A program made the position numbers and the translations under genes. The notes beneath the pieces were generated by a model. The model was not told where the DNA came from and ran no database searches. It saw only the letters and a program-made list of their open reading frames with translations. Positions 8,136-14,505 of a DNA stretch of 32,793 bases are shown piece by piece. Origin of the DNA: Verrucomicrobiota bacterium (GTDB lineage: Bacteria > Verrucomicrobiota > Kiritimatiellia > RFP12 > UBA1067); the NCBI GenBank assembly GCA_016288465.1, contig JAEEZC010000058.1:1-32793 (forward strand), read 5' to 3'. Each line of letters begins with the position of its first letter. Within the stretch, counting starts at the first letter, position 1.

Positions 8136-8789
8136 ATGCGTTTCGCGACCGCCATTGCCGTCTCCGGACTCGTCCACGCCGCGCTCGCCGCGGCGCTTGC
8201 GGCCTGGCTCGGGCGCGGAGGCGCGGCGGACGTGTCCGCGGCGCTGGACGTGTCGAGCGTCGAGCTTTCGTTTGCGGAGGAGGACGACTCGACTGCGGAG
8301 GCCTCGTTCGTTCCGCCTTCAGTCCCCTCCAAGGCCGCGGCTCCAGCTCCGCGCGAGCCGGATATGCCTGTTCCCGACGAGCCGGTCGACCTTCCGGGCA
8401 TGCCGTTCGCGACAATGCCGCCCAGTCCCGCGACCGAGCCTGAGCGGTTCGAGACGCCCGTCGCGCCGGCTGCGGAGGCGGCGCCCGTGCCAGATTCCGC
8501 TCCGAGACAGGCGAAGGTGGATGCGCCGCCTCGTCCGGCCGCCTCGATCAGACCTGACTATCCTCGCGGTCCGCGGCAGAGAGGCGAACAGGGCGACGTA
8601 ACACTTGAAATGCGGATCGGCGCGACGGGTGCCGTGGAAGACGTCCGCGTGGCTCGTTCGAGCGGACATTCCGAGCTGGACGAGGCGGCAGTAAGGGCCG
8701 TAAGAATGGCGAGATTCGTGCCCGCTAAGTCGGGCGGTGAGGCAGTTTCGTCGACCGCCCGCATTACATTGACGTTCAGGCTGAAGTAG
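8136..8789 (+). CDS. Energy transducer TonB
   Basis: 217 aa. A single N-terminal membrane helix (ATAIAVSGLVHAALAAALAAWL) is followed by a long Pro/Ala/Glu-rich periplasmic spacer (residues ~60-135). The C-terminal TonB domain (~135-217) has the family core RPDYP, GDVTLEMRIGATGAVEDVRVARSSGH, LDEAAVRAVRMARFVPA. It transmits energy from ExbBD to outer-membrane TonB-dependent receptors, which shows a Gram-negative envelope. No TonB-dependent receptor gene lies in the window. It begins 3 bp after exbD. Confidence 0.92.
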   Translation: MRFATAIAVSGLVHAALAAALAAWLGRGGAADVSAALDVSSVELSFAEEDDSTAEASFVPPSVPSKAAAPAPREPDMPVPDEPVDLPGMPFATMPPSPATEPERFETPVAPAAEAAPVPDSAPRQAKVDAPPRPAASIRPDYPRGPRQRGEQGDVTLEMRIGATGAVEDVRVARSSGHSELDEAAVRAVRMARFVPAKSGGEAVSSTARITLTFRLK

Positions 8790-8827
8790 GCGCGTCGGAT
8801 GCGCGTCGCACAGGAAAGGAGATCGAC

Positions 8828-9877
8828 ATGATTGGTGCAATGCTGGCTGCGGCTGTCGGACTTGAGGCCGCGATTGCGAACGGGGCGGACTTTCTTCTGA
8901 AATGCCAGGCGGAAGACGGGCATTGGAGCGATCCGCAGATGCCCGCGCTGACGGCGCTGCCGCTTTGGGCCTTGTCCGGCGCAGGCGGTGGAAAGGGGGG
9001 CGATGGCGAGCCTTCTCCGCTTCGGAAGGCGGCGGACTTCGTGCTTGCGACGCAGCGCGAGGACGGCGGGTTCTACGTCCCGAAGCCCGGTCGCGGCGGT
9101 TCCGGGCTTGGCAACTACAACACGTCTGTCTGCCTCGCGGCCCTTTTCGACTCCGGCCTTTCGCCGAAGGGTCCGCTTCTGAAGGCGCGCGAGTACATCG
9201 CCTCCTCGCAGCTGGAGGGCGACGACACGATGGCCGGCGGCTTTGGCTACGACAGGCTTTCGAGACGGAGGTATGCGGACCTCTCGAACACGTCGTACGC
9301 GATGAGCGCCATGGCGAAGACCGCGTCGCTTGAGGAGTTCAGGACTTCCGGCAAGAAGGTGGACATAGACTGGAATCTTGCGCTTTCGTTCGTCGAGGGC
9401 CTTGTCGCGAGGGAAGGTCCGGATTCCGGAGGCGCCGCGTACAACCTCCGGACGCCGCAGGCCGGAGTCGCGACGAATTCGCAGGGCAAGGTGCATCTTC
9501 GCGCATACGGGTCCATGACATACGCGGCGGTTCTGTCGATGTGCTCCGCGAAGCTGGACCGCGGCGATGCGCGCGTAAGGCAGTCTCTGGCGTATCTTTC
9601 GTCCAACTGGACAGTGGACGAGAATCCCGGAATGGGCGGACAGGGCCTTTACTATTTCTACGACATCATGGCGCGGGCGCTGTCCGCGGCAGGCGTCGAC
9701 GACGTCGGCGGGCACAAATGGAAGAAGGAGCTGTCGGCGAAGCTGATCTCTCTGCAGCGAGAGGACGGCAGCTGGGCGAACGACAACAACCGTTTCTGGG
9801 AGGCGGATCCCGTCCTTTGCACGTCCTTTGCGATGCTGGCCCTCGAGCTTTGCCGGGATTCGGCGCAAGGCAAATAG
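8828..9877 (+). CDS. Prenyltransferase/squalene-cyclase-like alpha-toroid repeat protein
   Basis: 349 aa. Repeats of the Q-x-x-D/E-G-x-W/F type are visible: QAEDGHWSD near residue 28, QREDGGFYV near 77, and QREDGSWAND near 315. These are the QW-like motifs of terpenoid-cyclase alpha/alpha toroids. A small N-terminal hydrophobic stretch may be a weak signal sequence but lacks a basic n-region. The DxDD catalytic motif of squalene-hopene cyclases is not seen, so a cyclase activity is unlikely. A strong AGGAAAGGAG precedes the ATG. It lies 38 bp after tonB, so it may belong to the TonB run as an accessory or binding protein; that is inference. Confidence 0.75.
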   Translation: MIGAMLAAAVGLEAAIANGADFLLKCQAEDGHWSDPQMPALTALPLWALSGAGGGKGGDGEPSPLRKAADFVLATQREDGGFYVPKPGRGGSGLGNYNTSVCLAALFDSGLSPKGPLLKAREYIASSQLEGDDTMAGGFGYDRLSRRRYADLSNTSYAMSAMAKTASLEEFRTSGKKVDIDWNLALSFVEGLVAREGPDSGGAAYNLRTPQAGVATNSQGKVHLRAYGSMTYAAVLSMCSAKLDRGDARVRQSLAYLSSNWTVDENPGMGGQGLYYFYDIMARALSAAGVDDVGGHKWKKELSAKLISLQREDGSWANDNNRFWEADPVLCTSFAMLALELCRDSAQGK

Positions 9878-10210
9878 CCTGAGCCTGCGGCCCTTTTGCC
9901 GCAATACGCCATAACCTGTTGGGAAGGGGGCGTCGCGCATAAGTGTCTGTCGCAGCCGCCGCCATGCGACCTTCGCCCGCAAGACGGTTGTCTTGTACTG
10001 CATTTTCACTTTGCCCATTTTCCTGTTCATTTCGTTTTCTGGTTGTTTCTCGGATTTCTGTCAGTTGACAAAAAGATTTTTGTCAGTTGACGGAAGATGT
10101 TCTGCCGGTTGGCAAAATTTCGTCTGACGGCTGCTGCTTCGGGCTTTCGCTGAATGATAAACTCCGGGCGGTGTGGCTCTCGCGCAGACGCTTGCGTGCC
10201 CTGCGTAAAC
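9878..10210. other. Intergenic region with a regularly spaced dyad array
   Basis: No credible gene. A GCGGC...GCCGC hairpin (9887-9902) just after the preceding stop lacks a T-run and is a poor terminator. The stretch from ~10000 is visibly more AT-rich than the genes on either side. Its main content is the triple dyad at 10059-10124. A weak extended -10-like TGA-TAAACT lies at 10155-10163. Confidence 0.6.
10059..10124. repeat. Three 22-bp tandem units, each starting with a small dyad
   Basis: Units begin at 10059, 10081 and 10103, exactly 22 bp apart. The unit heads are TGTCAGTTGACA, TGTCAGTTGACG and TGCCGGTTGGCA. Each is an inverted repeat around a central GT. The third unit has changed both arms together (TGCC/GGCA), which keeps the symmetry. 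A degenerate fourth head (TGACGGCTGCT) may start at 10125. The spacing of two helical turns suggests cooperative binding of a dimeric regulator. Confidence 0.65.
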
Positions 10211-10363
10211 CTATGAGGGCGGCTTTGATCTTAACTCAGATGGGTCCCCATCGGCTTTCACGCGGCTGAAGTCGTGGCACGCCTTCGCCTCGTCTCGAAT
10301 CTTCTGCGTCTCGAACGCCGCGTCAACCCGCTCATTGAACTGCTTCTTCGTCTTGATTTTCAT
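10211..10363 (-). CDS. Possible small basic protein, unknown
   Basis: 50 aa, starting MKIKTKKQFNERVDAAF, helical and charged, with no recognised family. The ATG at 10363 is preceded on the minus strand by AAAGGAAG at a good distance. The frame stays open upstream to a GTG at 10537, but that part overlaps strong hairpins and is more likely a leader. No close promoter is obvious. It could be a real small gene or a gene remnant in this AT-richer segment. Confidence 0.4.
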   Translation of the reverse strand: MKIKTKKQFNERVDAAFETQKIRDEAKACHDFSRVKADGDPSELRSKPPS

Positions 10364-10720
10364 GGTCTTGCTTCCTTTCTTTCGTTTGTTGCGAAAATGG
10401 CGGGGATCGGGCGAATCTCTCCGCCACACATCCTCGTACGAGGGGCGGAGCCAGCCAGCCTCTCCGTATATGTTAGTTACATGAGAGGCGAAATTTTTCA
10501 CCGACGGCGGAAGATTTTTCCAATATTCACAATTCACAAGGGGGCACTTACACTCTTGAGAAAAACCATGTGTTCGTGAGTGAAGATTGTGAAGATTGGA
10601 AATGTGTGTGTTGTATGTGCGTAAAAGGCGAAAGAACCTTTCGATTCTTTTGCCTTTTCTCGCTTTCCAATCTTCACAAACTCATGTGAGGATAGCGTTA
10701 AGATTGTGAAGGCATCGTAT
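10364..10720. other. Non-coding stretch rich in hairpins
   Basis: Three inverted structures stand out. 10419-10450 has CTCCGCC/GGCGGAG arms enclosing the perfect palindrome CCTCGTACGAGG (10432-10443). 10459-10488 has CCTCTC/GAGAGG with an inner ATGT/ACAT stem. 10587-10679 is a large nested hairpin. The strand of any RNA is unclear. Read leftward, the first two would form the leader of the small gene at 10211-10363; read rightward, all three lie upstream of the promoter at 10760. Confidence 0.55.
10587..10679. other. Large nested hairpin
   Basis: The outer stem is a perfect 16-bp inverted repeat (10587-10602, TTGTGAAGATTGGAAA, with 10664-10679). Inside it, 10623-10636 pairs with 10645-10658 over 14 bp with a single G-T, closing an 8-nt loop. 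The motif TGAAGATTG also occurs as a direct repeat just upstream (10581-10598), and a related TAAGATTGTGAAG follows at ~10699. It could be a folded RNA or a DNA recognition structure. Confidence 0.6.
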
Positions 10721-10815
10721 AGTCCTTTCGCAAATGTATAACGTCCGGGGCTGATGAAATGATATAATCAAGGCGAATGCAAAGGAGGTGTTCCATGATG
10801 ATCACAGAAAAGCTC
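10721..10815 (+). repeat. Promoter-leader cassette, copy 1
   Basis: 95 bp that match 14411-14505 at 87 positions with no gaps. The cassette holds a CTTTCGCAAATGTATAACG block, the extended -10 box, an AAAGGAGGTG Shine-Dalgarno sequence and the codons for MMITEKL. In this copy the CGCAAA...TTTGCG dyad of copy 2 has been lost through base changes. Confidence 0.9.
10760..10768 (+). promoter_or_regulatory. Extended -10 promoter within cassette copy 1
   Basis: TGA-TATAAT. The predicted transcript start near 10775 gives a ~20 nt leader with the near-perfect AAAGGAGGTG Shine-Dalgarno sequence at 10781-10790, ahead of ATGATG at 10795. Confidence 0.75.
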
Positions 10816-10826
10816 TGGGTGGGGGG

Positions 10827-12455
10827 ATGGAAGTGTCAGTCGTGATTGGAATGATAGCGGCCGTGGCCATGGCCGCCAGCGCGGCGGAAGACGTTTCTGT
10901 GCCTGTCCGACCAGGCTGTTCCGGCCGGGGAGTCCCTTTCTGGAACGCACACGCGGCGTTCTTTCGCTATGCGCCGTCGTTCGACTTCAAGGCCGTGCCG
11001 AAGGCCGTGCGATACAGGTTCTCGCTGAAGGGCGGGGGCGCCGGGGAGTCCTTCGAGGCTGATTCGCCCGAGGCGCCGCTTTCTCCGGTCTGGAAGCGGA
11101 TGGCGAACGCGCAGTGGACGGTTGTCTGCGAGGGGATCGGCGCGGACGGGGCGGTTGTCGGCAAGGCGGGCGAGCGGTCGTTCGTGAAGACCGCGCCATA
11201 TGCCGGCGGCTGCGCTCCGGCCGCCCGGCCGTACCGCGAGGCGGCGAGGCGAATCTACGAGTACATGACGTCCCTTCCGGCGATGAAGACGCTTGTCGAG
11301 ACCGGCGTGCCCGAGCAGAACTACCAGCACAACGCCTATCCGTCGAAGACCCATGCGGCGCACATCAAGGCGATGCTGGGATGGGCGAAGGCCGATCCGC
11401 AGAACCGCGACAAGGCGATGCGCTTCGCCCGTGCGTCGGGCGAATACCTTCTCTCGCAGCTGGAGCCTGCCGACGCGCCGCTCGCCTTCTGGCCGCCGAC
11501 CTACGGGCGCAAGCCGCTGGAGTACGACACCAGGACCGACGGCGGGAAGATGCGCGAGTCTATGGTCGGCAACGATCCTGCAGGCGCGGCGAGATATCGC
11601 GGGCAGGTGATGTCGCTTTACCCGGCGGACGTCGGGTCGCAGTTCGTCGCGCTTGCCGAAGCGACAGGCGAGAAGAAGTATCTTGAAGCCGCCAGGGGCA
11701 TTGGCGAGACATATCTCAGGATTCGCCGCGCCGACGGCACGTGGGCGCTCAAGTACTGGCTGGCGACGGGCGAAGTGCAGTGCCCGAATCCGCTCGTGCC
11801 GACGAGGCCGATGGCGTTCTTCGAGCGGCTTGCCGAGGCGACGGGCGACGAGAGGTGGCGCAAGGCAGCGGACGAATGCTTCGCCTGGCTTGAAAATGGG
11901 CCGCTTGCGGACTGGAACTGGGACGGGCAGTTCGAGGACATAGAGCCCCGTCCGCCATATCAGGACCTGACGGAGCACAACGCCATAGAGACGATGCTGC
12001 ATCTCCTCGGGCGGCGTGCGGACGACCCGGCGGCGTGCAGGCAGGCGCGGGAACTGCTGCGCTGGAGCGAAGACCAGTTCGTGTTCTGGGAAGCTCCGTG
12101 CCGGGCCGAAGAAAAGGTGCCTTGCGCAGGGAGCGGCAGGCCGTTCGCCCCGGGCAAGTGGCACTATCCGTCCGTCTTCGAACAGTACAGCTGCTACATC
12201 GCGATAGATGCATCTGCCTCGAAGATGATAGCCGCCTACCTCGCCATGCACGGAGCGGAGGGGAATCCGCTCGATCTGGCGAAGGCGCGGGCGCTCGCGG
12301 ACGCCATCACGCAGATGCAGGAGCCGTCTGGCCGCGTTCCGACATTCTGGGCCGAGAAGGACAATTGGCTTTCGGGCGTTCGCTACGACTGGCTGAACTG
12401 CATGGCGTCGTGCGCGGCTGCGCTTTTGGAGCTGGCGGCCGTTTCCATTGAATAG
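10827..12455 (+). CDS. Exported alpha/alpha-toroid protein, possible glycosidase or lyase; start region frameshifted
   Basis: 542 aa from the ATG at 10827; the open frame begins at GTG 10788. A hydrophobic signal segment (VVIGMIAAVAMAASAAED) is followed by an Ig-like ~100-residue part and then an all-helical domain (~125-540). That domain has repeated A-x-x-G-E-Y/T-Y-L and W-x-x-x-A-D-E-C-F-A-W patterns, as in (alpha/alpha)6 toroids of polysaccharide-active enzymes. Conserved-looking aromatic and acidic residues (FWPPTYGRKPLEYD, DWNWDGQFED, RYDWLNCMASC) would line a cleft; I cannot name the family. The strong Shine-Dalgarno sequence and ATGATG of the shared cassette are in another frame (10795-10845, 16 codons). 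One more G in the six-G run at 10821-10826 would join MMITEKL to this protein. Either translation starts at 10827, or this copy is frameshifted or phase-variable. Confidence 0.7.
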   Translation: MEVSVVIGMIAAVAMAASAAEDVSVPVRPGCSGRGVPFWNAHAAFFRYAPSFDFKAVPKAVRYRFSLKGGGAGESFEADSPEAPLSPVWKRMANAQWTVVCEGIGADGAVVGKAGERSFVKTAPYAGGCAPAARPYREAARRIYEYMTSLPAMKTLVETGVPEQNYQHNAYPSKTHAAHIKAMLGWAKADPQNRDKAMRFARASGEYLLSQLEPADAPLAFWPPTYGRKPLEYDTRTDGGKMRESMVGNDPAGAARYRGQVMSLYPADVGSQFVALAEATGEKKYLEAARGIGETYLRIRRADGTWALKYWLATGEVQCPNPLVPTRPMAFFERLAEATGDERWRKAADECFAWLENGPLADWNWDGQFEDIEPRPPYQDLTEHNAIETMLHLLGRRADDPAACRQARELLRWSEDQFVFWEAPCRAEEKVPCAGSGRPFAPGKWHYPSVFEQYSCYIAIDASASKMIAAYLAMHGAEGNPLDLAKARALADAITQMQEPSGRVPTFWAEKDNWLSGVRYDWLNCMASCAAALLELAAVSIE

Positions 12456-12468
12456 GGCTCCATCTTTA

Positions 12469-12477
12469 TGATATAAT
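12469..12477 (+). promoter_or_regulatory. Extended -10 promoter of the Mpv17-like gene
   Basis: TGA-TATAAT ending 9 nt before the TTG at 12487. As at trpS and purB, the transcript would begin at or just before the start codon. Confidence 0.65.
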
Positions 12478-12486
12478 GGCGCCGTT

Positions 12487-13185
12487 TTGGGTGAGAAGCA
12501 CAAAGACAGTCCTTCGGAGAATCCTTTCCTCATAGGATTGGCGTCGGCAAAGGCTAACCTTCTGCCGATGATTTTGCTGTGGCTGATGGCGTTTGCGACG
12601 GCGCTGTCCTACTATTTTGTGCCGGGTTTCGCCCAGATGCTTGAGCCTGTGCGGAGATGGCAGTGCGAATACGGCGCACTGGCGGCCTTTGCGACGCAGG
12701 CCTTCTTCTGCGGCATGTTTCCCGCCATCTTTCTTCTCACGGTGAAGTCGATACGCCCAAAACATCCATGGATCAAGGTGGCGGCGCAGACTGTCTGGTG
12801 CGGATCGTGGGGAATCGTGTACCTGTGGTTCTATGCGTTCCAGTTCCGGATGTTCGGCGATGGACCGGAGATCTCGGCGCTGGTCTGCAAGATGCTGTTC
12901 GACCAGTTCGCATGGACGCCGTTTGTCGTCATGCCTCTGAGTTCGTCTTTCTTCCTCTGGCTGGGCTGCGACTTCTCGTTTCAGGCGGCGTTCGGCAAAT
13001 GCCGTGAAGGTTTTGTGAGAAGGATAATCCTTCCCAATCTCGTCTCTAGCTGGTGCGTGTGGATTCCGGCCGTGATCGCGGTCTATGCGTTCCCCGTCTC
13101 GCTTCAGGTTCAGATGCTCGGATTCGTCTCGTCCTTCTGGACGTTGATGTGCCTGCAAATCGGCAAGAGGGTTGCCGATGGGTGA
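12487..13185 (+). CDS. Integral membrane protein resembling Mpv17/PMP22
   Basis: 232 aa with four to five membrane segments. The C-terminal half has a layout like the eukaryotic Mpv17/PMP22 family: a DQFAWTPFVVMP segment (compare DQ-x-x-x-x-P), then FVRRIILPNLVSSWCVWIPAVIAVYAFPVSLQ (compare W-x-x-W-P-x-x-Q with a following P). Related bacterial proteins are rarely described, and the function is unknown. The TTG start at 12487 is inferred from the leaderless promoter spacing. The next in-frame candidate, ATG 12568, has no Shine-Dalgarno site and would remove the basic N-terminal segment. The 3' end overlaps the next regulator gene by 8 nt. Confidence 0.5.
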   Translation: MGEKHKDSPSENPFLIGLASAKANLLPMILLWLMAFATALSYYFVPGFAQMLEPVRRWQCEYGALAAFATQAFFCGMFPAIFLLTVKSIRPKHPWIKVAAQTVWCGSWGIVYLWFYAFQFRMFGDGPEISALVCKMLFDQFAWTPFVVMPLSSSFFLWLGCDFSFQAAFGKCREGFVRRIILPNLVSSWCVWIPAVIAVYAFPVSLQVQMLGFVSSFWTLMCLQIGKRVADG

Positions 13186-14338
13186 TTCCGACACCATCCT
13201 CTACGTCGACATGTGGAAGGGTGAGCGAATCCAGGAGATGAAGCTTGCCGGCATCCGTCGGTATGCCGCGATGCGCGGGTGGAACGTCGACGTGCTTTCC
13301 GAAGACGAGTCGCGTCCGGGCAGGCTTAGGCCTGCCTTGGGCAGACTCGAGCCGGTAGGCGTTATCGTCGAGGCGGCCGCCGCGCACAGAGACCTCCCGC
13401 CTCGCTTCTTCCGCAAGATTCCCGTGGTGTATCTCGACTGTGCGCGAAGCCTCTACGGAGGCCGCATGCCGAAGGTCGTCCACGATGGAGAGGCGACGAC
13501 GCGCGTTGCGTTTCGCGAGCTTTCGTCAAACCGTCCGCAGGCCTACGCAGTCGTCGGCTACCGGGAGCGCCGCTTCTGGTCGGACATACGCGAAAGGGAG
13601 TTTCGCTCCCTTGTGCGGGAAACCGGCAGGAAGTGCATCGCTTTCGCAAGGCGCGACGAGTCTGCCGAGCCCCGGGCAAAGCGGCTTGTCTCGTGGATCG
13701 GGCGCCTTCCGCCGAAGACCGCGGTGTTCGCGGTGAATGACGACACCGCCGCAGAGGTCGTTGCCGCGTGCCGGGAGTGCCGGAAGGGCATCCCCGCAGA
13801 CATGACGCTTCTGGGCGTAGACAATCTGGCGAGCGTGTGCGAGAACGGCGAGACGCACATATCGAGTGTCCAGGTGGATTTCGAGCGGGCGGGGTATTCT
13901 GCCGCGAAGATGCTGGACGACGTGATGTCAGGAAGAGCGGTTCGTCCCGTCGAAGACCGCTTTGGCCCGATGATGGTCGTGCGCCGCGAGTCGACGCGCG
14001 GCTTCGGGCGGTTCGAGCAGCGGATACTGCCGGTCGTGGAGCTGATCCGCCGCGAGGCGTGCAACGGGCTTACGGCGCGCGAGGCGATGAAGGGCATAAA
14101 TGGGTCGCGCCGCCTTTTCGAGATGCGATTTCGCGAGGCGATGGGGCATTCGGTGCTTGACGAGATCCTGAGTGTGCGCCTGGAGCGGGTCTGCCATCTG
14201 CTTTCCCGCACGGAAACGCCCATAGGCGCGATAGCCGCCTTCTGCGGATTCAAGAGCGACATTGCGCTTTCAAAGCTCTTCCGCCGCCGTTTCGGAGCGT
14301 CGCTCCTCGCCTGGCGCAGGCAGAACCGCAGCATATAG
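13178..14338 (+). CDS. XylR-type regulator: LacI-like sensor with AraC DNA-binding domain
   Basis: 386 aa. Residues ~1-275 form a LacI/periplasmic-binding-like sensor: ILYVDMWKGERIQEMKLAGIRRYA at the start, AVFAVNDDTAAEVVAACRECRKGIPADMTLLGVDN in the second subdomain. Residues ~285-386 are an AraC double helix-turn-helix ending in IGAIAAFCGFKSDIALSKLFRRRFGASLLAWR. Such proteins sense a sugar and activate nearby catabolic genes. The ATG at 13178 has AGAGG upstream and overlaps the stop of the Mpv17-like gene (13183-13185), so the two are coupled. The likely targets are the flanking secreted proteins; this is inferred from position. Confidence 0.88.
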   Translation: MGDSDTILYVDMWKGERIQEMKLAGIRRYAAMRGWNVDVLSEDESRPGRLRPALGRLEPVGVIVEAAAAHRDLPPRFFRKIPVVYLDCARSLYGGRMPKVVHDGEATTRVAFRELSSNRPQAYAVVGYRERRFWSDIREREFRSLVRETGRKCIAFARRDESAEPRAKRLVSWIGRLPPKTAVFAVNDDTAAEVVAACRECRKGIPADMTLLGVDNLASVCENGETHISSVQVDFERAGYSAAKMLDDVMSGRAVRPVEDRFGPMMVVRRESTRGFGRFEQRILPVVELIRREACNGLTAREAMKGINGSRRLFEMRFREAMGHSVLDEILSVRLERVCHLLSRTETPIGAIAAFCGFKSDIALSKLFRRRFGASLLAWRRQNRSI

Positions 14339-14410
14339 CCGATCGGTGCCGGTGCGCTCGATTCTCCTTTGCCGGGATTCGCCTGCGCCCAAGGCCAGGC
14401 CGATGCCGTC

Positions 14411-14505
14411 AGTTCTTTCGCAAATGTATAACGTTTGCGGCTGAGAAAATGATATAATCAAGGCAGATGCAAAGGAGGTGTTCCATGATGATCACAGAAA
14501 AGCTC
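14411..14505 (+). repeat. Promoter-leader cassette, copy 2
   Basis: 95 bp matching copy 1 at 10721-10815 with 8 mismatches and no gaps. It carries a dyad CGCAAA-N9-TTTGCG (14419-14439), the extended -10 box and the AAAGGAGGTG Shine-Dalgarno sequence (14471-14480). It ends with the first seven codons of the beta-helix protein. Similarity stops abruptly on both sides, so a module was copied rather than a whole gene. Confidence 0.9.
14450..14458 (+). promoter_or_regulatory. Extended -10 promoter within cassette copy 2
   Basis: TGA-TATAAT, 26 nt before the ATG at 14485. Unlike the leaderless promoters in this window, it is followed by a consensus Shine-Dalgarno site. The CGCAAA/TTTGCG dyad lies where a regulator or the -35 contact would be. 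Confidence 0.75.

Noticed and set aside
9887-9902. GCGGC/GCCGC hairpin after the toroid repeat gene
   Set aside because: The stem is only 5 bp and no T-run follows, so a terminator call is not supported.
10274-10579. 101-codon plus-strand open frame in the hairpin region
   Set aside because: It crosses two strong hairpins and lacks a Shine-Dalgarno site; the opposite small frame is better supported.
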